DNA of 32,862 nt from DATDCV01 sp036524155 (GCA_036524155.1 DATDCV010000240.1:1-32862), one strand, 5' to 3'; positions 1 through 9,140 are shown, counted from the first letter of the stretch. Translations and numbers: made by a program. Notes: generated by a model from the letters alone, not told the origin.

Positions 1-1253
1 CTGAACTCGCCACTGATGTCGGCGGTGATGATGTCGCTCAGATTGGTGCCTGCATCGATGCACGGGGAGTCGGGACGCAGGCGAAAATCTCCAGCGGCGG
101 CTTTCACAAAACGAGGGTCGGCATCGATGTTGCCGACGCCGTTGGTGGGAAGCGGCGTGGTGCAGGAGTGGTCAACGGTTTCGCTGAGATAGTTGGCGAA
201 GTTTGTTGCACTGTTGGAATGAACGATGCAATTGTAAACGAGACCGAGCCAAACACCACCTGCTTCGTCAGCCGAGTTGCCTGCAACGACACAGTTGTAC
301 AGGGAACTGCTAGTAGTCCCGCCGCCGAGCGGGGACCAATTCCCCGTCACGATACAGTTGTAAAGTGTGCTCGCCTGAGCCCCACCCCCTCCTCCGCCGG
401 GGCTTCCCTGAGCAATCCCTGAACCTGCTTCGTTCCCCGTCAACCTACAAGCATGTAGGGTGCTGGAGGATGCGCCTCCGCCATGGTCAGCAAAATTGCC
501 AGAAAGCGCACAGTCGTAAAGGATGCAACTAGCAACTCCACCTCCCGATCCACCGAGTTCCGATCCGTGCTGCGAGGAATTGTTAGTTACCGTGCAGCGG
601 TAGAGGGTGCTGCCATACGCACCACCGCCACGACCCCCCGCCTTGCCCATCGCAGAGAGAGCCAAATTCCTAGTGACGGTGCAGTCATAAAGCGTACCCC
701 CGGACACTCCCCCACCGAACGCAGCCGAATTGCCGATGAGCACACAGTTACTGAGTACGGCAGAACCTTGACAGAACACCCCCCCACCCAGCCGATGCCA
801 ATAGCCGCCGCCGCTGGTCAGCGTGAACCCGCTGAGGGCGGCATTGGCTTCCATGAACACGCAGCGAAGGCTGTTTGTCAGTTCTCCAAACTCGTTAGTG
901 AGTTCGCCGCCCACGATGGTCGTCACCAGCGGTCCGTTGACGCTCTCCAGCCTGATGGAATTGGTGAGCACCACTCGGGTCAGTCCCATGCTCACCAAGT
1001 CCGGCGGCTCGTGGTTCGCATCAAGCACGAAGACATCCCTGCTGGCCGTAGCATAAATCCCATTCGTCACCAGCACCGTATCCCCGTCCTTGGATGCATC
1101 CACGGCATCCTGAATAACGTGAGCGGCAGTTGCCCAGTTGGTGTATGGGGACGTTGGATTTGAACTCTCCAGCGACACATACAGCGTGGCACCGGAGAGG
1201 TTGAATGCCGCCAGAACGAAGGTGGTTAAGATCAGATGGTGTGCTGTTTTCAT
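1..1253 (-). CDS. Secreted parallel beta-helix protein, C-terminus beyond the window
   Basis: An open frame runs from an ATG at 1253 to the window edge without a stop (about 417 codons), so the C-terminus is missing. The start follows a GAGGGA ribosome-binding site and begins MKTAHHL, then a hydrophobic signal peptide of about 22 residues. Next comes the motif NWATAAHVIQDAVDAS followed by GDTVLVTNGIYAT, the usual entry of the verrucomicrobial pectate-lyase-like fold. About eight rungs follow, each with a Gly-rich turn and a Tyr/Asn-x-Cys strand (YDCTV, YRCTV, YNCIV, YNCVV), so cysteines should stack along the helix. The end visible here (LPTNGVGNIDADP, then FRLRPDSPCIDAGTN) is the choice-of-anchor-Q-like cap. 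It is closely related to the second helix module of the protein at 27130-31119. It lies 24 bp downstream of the LRR gene, probably in one operon. The protein is likely surface-exposed; no enzymatic activity can be assigned. Confidence 0.85.
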   Translation of the reverse strand, partial: MKTAHHLILTTFVLAAFNLSGATLYVSLESSNPTSPYTNWATAAHVIQDAVDASKDGDTVLVTNGIYATASRDVFVLDANHEPPDLVSMGLTRVVLTNSIRLESVNGPLVTTIVGGELTNEFGELTNSLRCVFMEANAALSGFTLTSGGGYWHRLGGGVFCQGSAVLSNCVLIGNSAAFGGGVSGGTLYDCTVTRNLALSAMGKAGGRGGGAYGSTLYRCTVTNNSSQHGSELGGSGGGVASCILYDCALSGNFADHGGGASSSTLHACRLTGNEAGSGIAQGSPGGGGGGAQASTLYNCIVTGNWSPLGGGTTSSSLYNCVVAGNSADEAGGVWLGLVYNCIVHSNSATNFANYLSETVDHSCTTPLPTNGVGNIDADPRFVKAAAGDFRLRPDSPCIDAGTNLSDIITADISGEF

Positions 1254-1277
1254 ATTCCCTCATTTCCTCTTTCTGCA

Positions 1278-2312
1278 TTACCACTGCCGAATGCGGTAAA
1301 ACCGAATAGTATAATTCGTCCACTCGGCATCTCGGAACTCCGACCAACCGTTTACAAGCCCATTTGTTTTCACGGGGGACCAAAGGGGGTTTGCGAGCGT
1401 GGGGGCAGCTTCCACCACAACGGAGGCGTTCGTTGCCCATGAAATCCTGAAACCGAACTGGTTCGTTTGGATGCCAAAGTTGGGAGACGTTGTTAGGATT
1501 ACGGGATACGGGAGAACCCATGGGGCAGTTGGACGATCACCGAAGCTGGTTCCCCATCCGGTGGTGCCGGGGAGGTAATAGATGGCGATATTGGTTGCGT
1601 TGTGGACGACAGCCGAACCAACAGCGGGGGCATTACCTTCGAAATAGACTCCAGTCAAGTTGGTACAATCGGCAAATGCGTATGTACCGATACGGACGCC
1701 CTCGCAAATAATTACGTTAGCGAGGCTAGCGCAGCCTTTGAATGCGCCCTGTGGCCCAAAGTGGAGATCGAAATAGCCGTCTGCAATCGTGACAGTGCTT
1801 GGGATTCTGATGTTGGTTATGCCAGAGGATTGGAATGCGCCGACACCAATGCACATTAGTCCGTCAGCAATTATGACTTCGCTTAAGCTGGTGCAGTAAG
1901 AGAACGCATAGTCCCCAATGTTGGTAACGCTGTTGGGGATGATAATGCTGCTCAGGCTGGAGCATGATCGGAAGGCATACTCCCCGATGCTGGAGACGCT
2001 GTTGCCAATAATAGCACTCGCTAGGTTGTGGCAGCCAAAAAACGCATCCGCCCCTATGCTGGTGACGCTGTTGGGCATAATGATGCTGATCAAGCTGGAG
2101 TTGACGTAGAACGCCCGATCCCCGATGCTGGTGACAGGAAGCCCTTCAATCTCGCTTGGAATGCTCACGTTGCCACCGGAACCAGTATATTCCGTGATCG
2201 TGATGGTGCCGTTGCTGGTCTCGTAGAGGTAATCCCCCGCCTGCACGCTGGCGGTGGAGACGATAGAGAACGCCAGAATCGAAGTAGCGACGAGATGGTG
2301 TGGTGTTTTCAT
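1278..2312 (-). CDS. Secreted BspA-like leucine-rich-repeat (LRR_5) protein
   Basis: A protein of 344 residues. The frame stays open upstream to 2444, but the ATG at 2312 has a good GAGGGG site and starts a clear signal peptide (MKTPHHLVATSILAF, cleavage near VQAG). Residues about 30-235 are BspA/TpLRR-type repeats of about 23 residues with the pattern SIGxxAFxxCxxLxxIIIPNSVT; about seven copies are seen. The C-terminal ~90 residues (ILTTSPNFGIQTNQFGFRISW and onward) form a beta-rich tail ending FYRIRQW, similar to the tails of other secreted proteins here. LRR_5 proteins are generally secreted or surface proteins that bind other proteins or polysaccharides; the ligand here is unknown. The signal peptide and leader closely match those of the downstream beta-helix gene. 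Confidence 0.85.
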   Translation of the reverse strand: MKTPHHLVATSILAFSIVSTASVQAGDYLYETSNGTITITEYTGSGGNVSIPSEIEGLPVTSIGDRAFYVNSSLISIIMPNSVTSIGADAFFGCHNLASAIIGNSVSSIGEYAFRSCSSLSSIIIPNSVTNIGDYAFSYCTSLSEVIIADGLMCIGVGAFQSSGITNIRIPSTVTIADGYFDLHFGPQGAFKGCASLANVIICEGVRIGTYAFADCTNLTGVYFEGNAPAVGSAVVHNATNIAIYYLPGTTGWGTSFGDRPTAPWVLPYPVILTTSPNFGIQTNQFGFRISWATNASVVVEAAPTLANPLWSPVKTNGLVNGWSEFRDAEWTNYTIRFYRIRQW

Positions 2313-2696
2313 GTTCCCCTCTTCGGTTCGGTTGGGTTTACTTTTCATTCTTCCAGGATCTCGCTGACGGACTTCGTGACTTGGTTTCTGTCTGTTCAAT
2401 ACCGTTCCTGTCGCTGCTCCCGTCCTGCCGAGTCCACGGTCCACAGATGCGCCCTTCTACCTGTTACTAATCAAAAAAAGTAAAAACGTTAACAAGCGCG
2501 CTGAAAAAACAGTTCTGCGGGGAACTGATTGGGGCCAAAGGGTTTGTGGTCGGCGGCGGGGTTCGGAAGGAGTATTACGAAAAATCGGAACGGAAACCAG
2601 AGGTTTTTGAGCCCGCAGTGTGGGATTATCCCATCATTCTTTCGAGTTGCATCGGGAGAAGAGCAAGGAGGACCAGAGACATGGGGCTCACCCCTG
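2313..2696. other. Intergenic region upstream of the LRR gene
   Basis: This 384-bp gap lies between the 3' end of the kinase gene and the start of the LRR gene, both on the minus strand. It contains no convincing gene. The only compositional feature is an A/T-rich patch at about 2463-2515. On the minus strand this patch offers a weak promoter-like pair, TTGTTA and GATTAG with 17 bp between them, about 150 bp upstream of the LRR start. The match is too poor to call a promoter. The upstream open extension of the LRR frame (2313-2444) has no protein-like character. Confidence 0.4.
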
Positions 2697-5600
2697 TCAT
2701 GGCTCGGTGGTCAGCGCGATGAGAAACGGAGCGGCTTGGGTCATTTTGGAAACAAAATCAATGTGGCTGACCTTCAGATCCGGCCGTGGGTTGGCGTAGG
2801 TTGTGAGATAGACGCGCAGTCGCGCACCATATTTCCTGGCGAACGGCGTGTTGCCAACCCACGCGATTCGGCCGCGCTCGAGGTCCACTGGAGGTTCGGT
2901 GTCGGGTACCCACCAGTTTCGCAGATGGCAGCCATAAATGATCGGCTCTTCGTGCGTTGTCCCGTCCTCGAAGTGCCAGACATAGGCACCCACTGGCGTG
3001 CCATCCTTCAAATCCGTGGTCCACACCAGGCGAGCTCCATGTAAGACATGCAGCTTTTGCGCGTGCTGATTCACTGGGATCCCTTCCACTCGCACCGGCA
3101 ATGGTTCCCAGCGTTCCTCGGCTTGCTGGCGACTGCGAAGAGGGTCAAAAGCGCGAGCCATGAGCACACCGCGCGCATCGAACGGCACACCCAGCAACTC
3201 AACGCAACCGGCGGGAAACTGTGACAGGTTGAAGTCAACGTCTGCGGGGTTGTAGAAAAGCTCGATGTTCGCGTCCAGGCGCAGGTTGTAATGCTTGGAA
3301 AGGTCAATCTGCCGTGCCTCACATCGAGGGGAGCGAGGGGCCAGGCAGAGATCATCAACCCAGGGGCTCGTCTCGCGTTCGGTCTCACTAAGCTTGGACG
3401 CCTCCCCCTCTTTCGCCAGGCGGCGTTGCCAATAATCCTTGGCATAAGCCCGGATGCGGTCGCCAAGAGTAGCGCCGGGGAACTTGGAATACGCGCTGGT
3501 TCGCCAGGGGAAAGCCTCGAATTGATAGACCATGCCATCACTGTTCGGCACCACCAACCGAAGGCCCTCCGGTCCGATAAAGCGGGCATCGCCAAACTGA
3601 TCCAATTCACTGCGGATGCCCGTAATTTCCCGCCAGTGCTCGGCATCCCAAATTTGGAGCACCCCGGCGTCGAAACCAAAGGCGGGATGATCCGCACTGG
3701 GCACAGCCATCCGCCGACCATCGGGTGAGAAGCCCAGGCTGGACGTGCCACGTCCACGGCTTTTGAGGACCTGCTTTAGTTTCCAGGTGGTGGTTTCATA
3801 AACCAAGATTCCACCGTCCATGGTGGTTACAGCCAGAGTCTGGCCATCTGGGGAAAAAAAGCTCGCTGCTGTGCCCACTGACTCGCCAAGCCGGTGCTCG
3901 ACCAGACCGGATTTGAGGTTCCAAACCAAAGCGTGTCCCCCCCAGCCGGTGACCACCGCCCGATCGCATGGAGCGTCAAACTCAATGCCCCACGCGCAAG
4001 GCATTCCGGTCTCCAACGAAAGCCTTGGCGAATGCGAGCCGACGTCCCATAGCCTGACGCCGCCCGCGTTGTCGGACGTCGCGAGGAAACGGCCGTCATG
4101 GCTGAAGCGAACACAGACGAGTCCGTTCGTATGTCCTAGGTAGGTTTCCACCAGGTTTCCAGTGGCCACCTCCCAAACCCGGGCGACCGGGTCCAGCGCG
4201 GCCGTGACCATCAGTTTGCCATCGGGGCTCAGGTCCGATTGGATCGGTTTGTCGCAGCGTGATCGTATGGTGCGCAGGAGGTGTCCCGTCTCGGGATCCC
4301 AAACCTTCATGCGGCCGACGAGACAGTTTCCGACGACGAGGCGGCCATCCGGACTGCTCTTGAAACAGTGCGGCCATGGCCCATTGACCCAGGCACTCCT
4401 GCCCGGCGACCCGGGCCAGATCTTCACCACGCCGTTCAAATCAGCGGTCGCAACTCGACTCCCATCAGGTGAGAACGCGGCACACTCAACCACCATGAGA
4501 TGCCCCCGGAGCGTCATGGCTTTGGCCCGACGTTCCAGATCCCAGACCTGCACGCTGCGGTCAGCGGTCAGGATCACCAACCGGCCGCCGTCCGGGCTGA
4601 AACTTGCGGAGTGGACCCGGTCCGGAATGGACAGCACCTCCTCTCCGGAGGGCGCTCGGAAGACTCGAGCTGTCCCCCTGTCGCCACCAGTGCAGAAGAG
4701 TCTGCTGTCGCTACTGAAGAAAGCGCGCCGGGAAAGGTCTGCGTGATCTCCCATCATAGTGCCCAGGCGCCGGGGAGTGCCTTCAGCGTCTCGCAATTCC
4801 AGCTCACCTGCCGCGCTAAACGTGATTACGAAATTCCCGTCGGGTGAGACGAAGATCTCCCAGTACTTCAACGGGTCCAACTGCTCGGATTTCAGCGTGG
4901 AGCCGGTTGTGGGGTTCAGCCGCCAGACAACCAGATGCCCTTTCACGATCAGGCGCTTGCCATCGGTGGTGAAGCGAACCTCCGGAGAGCGCGCTGGGAT
5001 TGAAACGCACCAGCGCTCGCGTCCAGACTGCGACTCCCAGAGGCTGACACACCCCGAGACAGTCGCCGCCGCTACCGCGCTGCCGTCCGGCGAATAGGCC
5101 ACGCCCGTCACTTCCTCGTTTCCGGGCCGTGTCCCCGTGACTCCCGTCTCCGACGCGCCTCTCGGCGACAGCACCGCCAATTCGCGGCCGACCTCTAGGT
5201 CCAGACACCTCACGACACCCTTACTCATGCCGACTGCCAGGCTCGGTCTTGTGGGGTGCAGCGCCCAGCTCGTGCCTGACATGTTGGTAGCTTTGGTGCC
5301 CGGAAGTTCACGGCCGGTGAACGCGTCCCAGACCTTGATTCGCCGGTCGGCTCCGTAAGCCACGAGATGCCGGCCCATAGCGTCGAAGGAAAGATCCTTA
5401 ATGTAAGAGTAGGCAGGATCGGGGAGACGGTTGGTGGGACCATCAATGGTGAGGATATCCTGGTGGCATTGGGCTACGAGATAGCCCCATTCCCAATGCC
5501 GAAATTCTTCGGGGCATTGGAGCAGCAGCTCCATGGCGCGATCAGTGGCGCCTTCTTGAATGAACTTGTCCGCCAGCGCCACCGACGAATAATAGGTCTC

Positions 5601-6776
5601 GCGTCGCTCCTGCTGCCGGGAACGGCCCACTCGCCAGAGCGCGATCGCCGAGACGATCAGGACAAGGGCCAGCGCGGCCGCCCCCATTCCTGCCAACGCC
5701 GGCTTGCGCCGGCACCAGCGCCAGCCCTTGCCCATCAGACCAATCGGCCGGGCCTGAATGGGCTCGGTCCGCAAATATCGCCCCAGTTCGTCCGCCAGTT
5801 CAGCGGCCGAGGAATAACGCTGCGGCGGTTCTTTTTCGAGGCATTTCAGACAGATGGTTTCCAGGTCCAGGTCGATCCGTGGATTGATGCGGCTGGGCGG
5901 TTCCGGTTGGCGATCGACCACCTGCTGGAGAACCTGCAGCGGGGTCTCCGCATGGAACAAGGGGCGGTTAGTCAGCAGTTCGTAGAGAATTGCCCCGAGG
6001 CTGTAGACATCCGCAGCCGTGGTCAGGTTCCTGCTGCCGCCGGCGGCCTGTTCCGGGGCCATGTAACTGGGTGTCCCTAGTCCCGCCTGGCTCAACGTCA
6101 GCGTGCTGTCCGCGTGGACAATTTTCGCCAGGCCAAAGTCGGTAACGTGCGGCTGGTCGTGAAGATCGAGCAGGATGTTTGAGGGCTTGAGGTCGCGGTG
6201 CAGCACGCCGCGCTCGTGGGCGTGTTGGATCGCCCGCGCCACGGTCGCCATCAACTCAGCGGCGCGCCTGGGCTCGAAGGGGCCTTGCTTCAGCGCTTGG
6301 GCCAAATTTGTCCCTTCAACCAGCCGCATGGTGTAGAACGGCTGGCCTTCGTGCTCGCCCACTTCGTAAATGGGGACGATGTTCGGGTGGTCCAGGCCCG
6401 CCGCCGCCTCCGCTTCCACACGCATCCGCCGGCCGAACTCCGCCGACCCGAGCGGTCCGGCCAGAATCATCTTGAGCGCCACCGCCCGGTTAAGACTCAA
6501 CTGCTGCGCCCGGTAAATGACTCCCATGCCGCCCCGGCCCAGCTCGCCTTCGAGCCGGTAGTCGCCGAACCCGCGAACGCCGCTTCCCGACGGACCGCGA
6601 GCCAGGCCCGCAGCCGCCAAAGCCAGTTCGTCCACGCGGTCGTTCTCGGCCGCGGGCTCGGGGGTATCCGGCGCGCTGAGCACCTGTTGCAGCAGGCAGG
6701 CCGGACAGAGCCCGCCCACCGCGCCCGCAAACACGTTTACCCCACAGCGCGGACATTTCCCTTCCGGGCTGCTCAT
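2697..6776 (-). CDS. Membrane Ser/Thr protein kinase with WD40 repeats
   Basis: A protein of 1359 residues. Order of parts: a zinc ribbon at the N-terminus (C8, C11, C24, C27); a Hanks-type kinase domain at about 73-335 with glycine loop GELGRGGMG, catalytic lysine K102 (VALKMI), HRDLKPSN with D195, DFGLAK with D213, and GTPSYMAPEQ; one transmembrane helix at about 360-382; a long run of WD40 repeats at about 430-1130 (repeated FSPDGRRLA and xxVWD motifs); and a C-terminal domain at about 1180-1359 ending IDFVSKMTQAAPFLIALT, found on many PVC-phylum kinases. All catalytic residues are present, so it should be active. The kinase faces the cytoplasm and the WD40 part should be extracytoplasmic if there is a single pass. 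It starts 41 bp after the ECF sigma gene, a common pairing in Verrucomicrobiota and Planctomycetota, which suggests the two share a pathway. Its substrate is not known. Confidence 0.93.
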   Translation of the reverse strand: MSSPEGKCPRCGVNVFAGAVGGLCPACLLQQVLSAPDTPEPAAENDRVDELALAAAGLARGPSGSGVRGFGDYRLEGELGRGGMGVIYRAQQLSLNRAVALKMILAGPLGSAEFGRRMRVEAEAAAGLDHPNIVPIYEVGEHEGQPFYTMRLVEGTNLAQALKQGPFEPRRAAELMATVARAIQHAHERGVLHRDLKPSNILLDLHDQPHVTDFGLAKIVHADSTLTLSQAGLGTPSYMAPEQAAGGSRNLTTAADVYSLGAILYELLTNRPLFHAETPLQVLQQVVDRQPEPPSRINPRIDLDLETICLKCLEKEPPQRYSSAAELADELGRYLRTEPIQARPIGLMGKGWRWCRRKPALAGMGAAALALVLIVSAIALWRVGRSRQQERRETYYSSVALADKFIQEGATDRAMELLLQCPEEFRHWEWGYLVAQCHQDILTIDGPTNRLPDPAYSYIKDLSFDAMGRHLVAYGADRRIKVWDAFTGRELPGTKATNMSGTSWALHPTRPSLAVGMSKGVVRCLDLEVGRELAVLSPRGASETGVTGTRPGNEEVTGVAYSPDGSAVAAATVSGCVSLWESQSGRERWCVSIPARSPEVRFTTDGKRLIVKGHLVVWRLNPTTGSTLKSEQLDPLKYWEIFVSPDGNFVITFSAAGELELRDAEGTPRRLGTMMGDHADLSRRAFFSSDSRLFCTGGDRGTARVFRAPSGEEVLSIPDRVHSASFSPDGGRLVILTADRSVQVWDLERRAKAMTLRGHLMVVECAAFSPDGSRVATADLNGVVKIWPGSPGRSAWVNGPWPHCFKSSPDGRLVVGNCLVGRMKVWDPETGHLLRTIRSRCDKPIQSDLSPDGKLMVTAALDPVARVWEVATGNLVETYLGHTNGLVCVRFSHDGRFLATSDNAGGVRLWDVGSHSPRLSLETGMPCAWGIEFDAPCDRAVVTGWGGHALVWNLKSGLVEHRLGESVGTAASFFSPDGQTLAVTTMDGGILVYETTTWKLKQVLKSRGRGTSSLGFSPDGRRMAVPSADHPAFGFDAGVLQIWDAEHWREITGIRSELDQFGDARFIGPEGLRLVVPNSDGMVYQFEAFPWRTSAYSKFPGATLGDRIRAYAKDYWQRRLAKEGEASKLSETERETSPWVDDLCLAPRSPRCEARQIDLSKHYNLRLDANIELFYNPADVDFNLSQFPAGCVELLGVPFDARGVLMARAFDPLRSRQQAEERWEPLPVRVEGIPVNQHAQKLHVLHGARLVWTTDLKDGTPVGAYVWHFEDGTTHEEPIIYGCHLRNWWVPDTEPPVDLERGRIAWVGNTPFARKYGARLRVYLTTYANPRPDLKVSHIDFVSKMTQAAPFLIALTTEP

Positions 6777-6817
6777 GCTTCACCCTTGCAGTGTACTACC
6801 CAAAAACGCTCAATTCG

Positions 6818-7585
6818 TTAACAACACCCTCGTCCCTGCACCGCTTCCAGCAGGTGCCGCAGTTCTTCCTCGACCTCCGCCGGGCTGCTGACCGTCCGCA
6901 GCACCACGCCGCTGAGGACCTCGCGATACCGCTTGCGCAGCCGGTGAACCATCACCCGGATCGTGGCTTCGGTGGTCGAGAGTTCCCGCGCCGCCGCGGC
7001 GACGGACCAATCCTCGTCGCCGCCCTGAAGGCCCGGCCGCAGAATCTCGAAGGTGCGCTTGCGTCCGCCGACCACAAACTCGCTCTCGAGCTGGCGCATG
7101 GCTTCGTCCAGCACTGCCAGCGCCCAATTGCGCTCGTAGAGCAACTCCGGGCTCCGAGGGTCCGCCATCTCAGCCACGAACCGCGCGGCCGCCGCGGACT
7201 CGTCCATCGACAAGGCGATCTGGCCCCCGCCACGTTTTAGGGCTGTCGCTCGGATGTGCTCCCTGGACATGAAGTTTCGGAAGCACTGCAGGAGAAACGA
7301 GCGAAACCGGCCTTTGGCTGCGTCGGCGTGGGCCACCAGCCGGGTTTGCAGCAGATGCTCGAAGAACCCCTGGGTGAGGTCCTGGGCTGCGTCGTGGGAG
7401 CAACCGGTCCGGCGCGCGAACGCGTAGACTGGATACCAATAGGCCCGGCAGAGGTTTTCCAGCGCCTCCTGCGCGCCGGGCGCCGCGCTATCCCCGGCGG
7501 CGAACACCGCGCTCCAATGGGTCGGCGGAAAGTCCGCAGAGACGCGCGACAGGTCATGGCCCATAGGATTGCTCATGCCGTCCAT
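6818..7585 (-). CDS. ECF-type RNA polymerase sigma factor
   Basis: A protein of 255 residues. The N-terminal FPPTHWSAVFAAG followed by LCRAYWYPVYAFARR and DAAQDLTQGFFEHLL is region 2 (core binding and -10 recognition). Region 4 is the helix-turn-helix near residues 185-225 (AAARELSTTEATIRVMVHRL, then RYREVL). Length and motifs match the PVC-specific ECF family usually encoded beside Ser/Thr kinases with WD40 or TPR tails. Three ATGs lie close together (7585, 7576, 7564); the first is used because none has a clear ribosome-binding site. The kinase gene follows after 41 bp, so the two are probably co-transcribed, and phosphorylation by the kinase may control the sigma factor (inference). No anti-sigma gene is adjacent. 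Confidence 0.93.
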   Translation of the reverse strand: MDGMSNPMGHDLSRVSADFPPTHWSAVFAAGDSAAPGAQEALENLCRAYWYPVYAFARRTGCSHDAAQDLTQGFFEHLLQTRLVAHADAAKGRFRSFLLQCFRNFMSREHIRATALKRGGGQIALSMDESAAAARFVAEMADPRSPELLYERNWALAVLDEAMRQLESEFVVGGRKRTFEILRPGLQGGDEDWSVAAAARELSTTEATIRVMVHRLRKRYREVLSGVVLRTVSSPAEVEEELRHLLEAVQGRGCC

Positions 7586-8028
7586 TATTCTTAATAGAGC
7601 GACAGCCCGGACGCACGATCAATTTACCGGACCATGGCCGAGGTGGAAGCGCGCGAAGCGTATGGAGTGCGTGGAGCTTGCTCCCGCTTTCTACGTGCGG
7701 TTATCGTTCGAACGCGCTACGGTCGAGGAAACGCGCCACTGTTAACCAAAAGCGCCAGCAAGCTGGACGCACTCCATACGCTTCGCGCACACAAGGCGTG
7801 GCTGGTTTCTTTTTCGGGATCACCACGACCTCCCAGCGACCAATCAGCGAGTCGTGGCCGTAAAGAATCTCAAGCTCCTCAGATCGTCATCGCCCTCGCA
7901 TCCGTTTCGCTCGGGTCGGAAGACACGGAGTGGACACGCCAAAAGATTGACCAATCCTCCCCGGTGAGATACAGACCCGGCTTGATTGCGCGGGACATCC
8001 ACTGAAGAATTTTCGCTCTGGGTCAGGA
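7586..8028. other. Divergent intergenic region containing a bipartite palindrome
   Basis: This 443-bp gap separates the minus-strand sigma factor from the plus-strand secreted protein at 8029, so promoters for both should lie here. The main structure is the inverted repeat at 7651-7788, listed separately. The rest (7789-8028) shows no coding character. A frame open through 7634-8005 runs across the palindrome and looks like no known protein. I could not identify a convincing promoter. Confidence 0.5.
7651..7788. repeat. Bipartite palindromic repeat (REP/REPIN-like)
   Basis: The 22 bases at 7651-7672 are perfectly inverted at 7767-7788. The similarity continues inward for about 15 more bases with a few differences. 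Each inward extension holds its own hairpin: GGAGCTTGCTCC on the left at 7673-7684, and CCAGCAAGCTGG on the right at 7755-7766. Read in the same orientation, the outer GG/CC pairs of one hairpin are CC/GG in the other. That is a compensated change that keeps the stem. Two imperfect palindromes facing each other at about 140 bp is the layout of REPIN elements, which are moved by REP-associated transposases. No transposase is present in the window. Confidence 0.75.
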
Positions 8029-9039
8029 ATGGAAAATCCGATGAACAACAAGAGTTTTGAACGGCAGCCCACACTAACAACCGTCACGGCCCTCATCCTG
8101 CTTTTATCGATTGCATTCCCGGCGTCAAGCGGCGCAGCCGACGTTAATTCGTGCTTCGTTCGGAAAATGATGGGCTACAGCCAGGTCGGCACCAACCTGC
8201 CGGTGGTGCGACCCAACCCGTTCAGCTTTGCGGCCGATGCCTACGCGGATTCAAGCGACGCGCTAAGGGAAGGTTGGATCCGTTCACCCGGCGGAACCAA
8301 CCGTCCCGTTGTTTGGGCCACACAACAATATCGACTCCCCTCGTTTTCTTTCCGAGAGGATTTCGCGACCCAGGGAAGCATGGATGCGGTCTATCCCGGC
8401 GGGAGCTACACTATCGAATTGCTGACGGCTCACGATGGCAACCGGACCAACACGCTGGAACTGCCTCTCGGGGGCTTCCCTCAATCTCCGTGGCTGCGCA
8501 ACCTTGATGCAGCCCAGGGCATGGATCCTCGAGCGGACTTTTCATTCACCTGGACTTCCTTCACGGGTGCCACGGCCGCTGATGAAATCCAGTTCCAGCT
8601 ATGGCAACAAGGCAACCCCGGCACCCTGGTATTCTCCGCGGATCCATTCTACCCCGCGACGAACACCTTCATTTTGGTGCCCCGGAACACGCTTCTCTAC
8701 GGAACCGGTTACGTCGGCTTCCTGGTTTTTGTGAAAGTTGTCCAAAGTGACACCGGTTCTTATCCCGGTGCCCGGCTTCTTTCGGCCTATGACAGCTTTA
8801 CGCTGTTTACCTTTCGGACGAGGCCTCCACCAAGCTTGCGAATCACAATTAACGACCAAATCGCCACTCTCGCCTGGCCATTGTTTTACGATTCCTGGCT
8901 GCTACAGGAATTGGATGATCCAAGCCGGCCAGAGGCTGGGCGGTTGGTGGAGAAACCAGTAGTCCCTGTCGGCGACTCCTACAACGTCACAGTTCCGGCA
9001 ACGAACCACAGTAGCTTCTATCGGTTGATTCACAATTGA
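8029..9039 (+). CDS. Secreted protein of unknown function with FYR-type C-terminus
   Basis: A protein of 336 residues. The ATG at 8029 follows GGTCAGGA; a second ATG at 8041 follows GGAATGG and gives a more ordinary signal peptide, so either may be used. The signal peptide covers about residues 12-37 (TALILLLSIAFPASSGAAD). The mature part begins with a short domain of the form SCFVRKMMGYSQVGTNLPVV, then beta-rich sequence. The last ~60 residues (ITINDQIATLAWPLFYDSW and onward, ending SSFYRLIHN) resemble the tails of three other secreted proteins in the window. I do not recognise a catalytic family. Residues 60-260 could be an immunoglobulin-like or carbohydrate-binding fold, but no motif proves it. 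It is monocistronic or paired with the small gene at 9141. Confidence 0.8.
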   Translation: MENPMNNKSFERQPTLTTVTALILLLSIAFPASSGAADVNSCFVRKMMGYSQVGTNLPVVRPNPFSFAADAYADSSDALREGWIRSPGGTNRPVVWATQQYRLPSFSFREDFATQGSMDAVYPGGSYTIELLTAHDGNRTNTLELPLGGFPQSPWLRNLDAAQGMDPRADFSFTWTSFTGATAADEIQFQLWQQGNPGTLVFSADPFYPATNTFILVPRNTLLYGTGYVGFLVFVKVVQSDTGSYPGARLLSAYDSFTLFTFRTRPPPSLRITINDQIATLAWPLFYDSWLLQELDDPSRPEAGRLVEKPVVPVGDSYNVTVPATNHSSFYRLIHN

Positions 9040-9060
9040 AGGAGATTCGTCTCATGGGTC

Positions 9061-9087
9061 GCTTTTTAGCCACCGACACCAAAAAGC
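9061..9087 (+). terminator. Possible weak stem-loop after the secreted-protein gene
   Basis: GCTTTTT at 9061-9067 is perfectly inverted as AAAAAGC at 9081-9087, with 13 bases between, 21 bp downstream of the stop codon. The stem is A/T-rich and no T-run follows, so it is a poor intrinsic terminator. It could instead be a chance hairpin. Confidence 0.25.
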
Positions 9088-9140
9088 AACATTCTTGTTA
9101 AAAGTGCCTGCGACGGTTTGCGGGGGAGAGAAGAAGGGCT

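Noticed and set aside
5367..6821. Plus-strand frames of 237 and 207 codons opposite the WD40 kinase
   Set aside because: They are antisense shadows of the kinase and zinc-ribbon region with no family resemblance.
7634..8005. A 123-codon plus-strand frame in the gap after the sigma factor
   Set aside because: It reads through the palindromic repeat, shows no domain or signal and has no ribosome-binding site.
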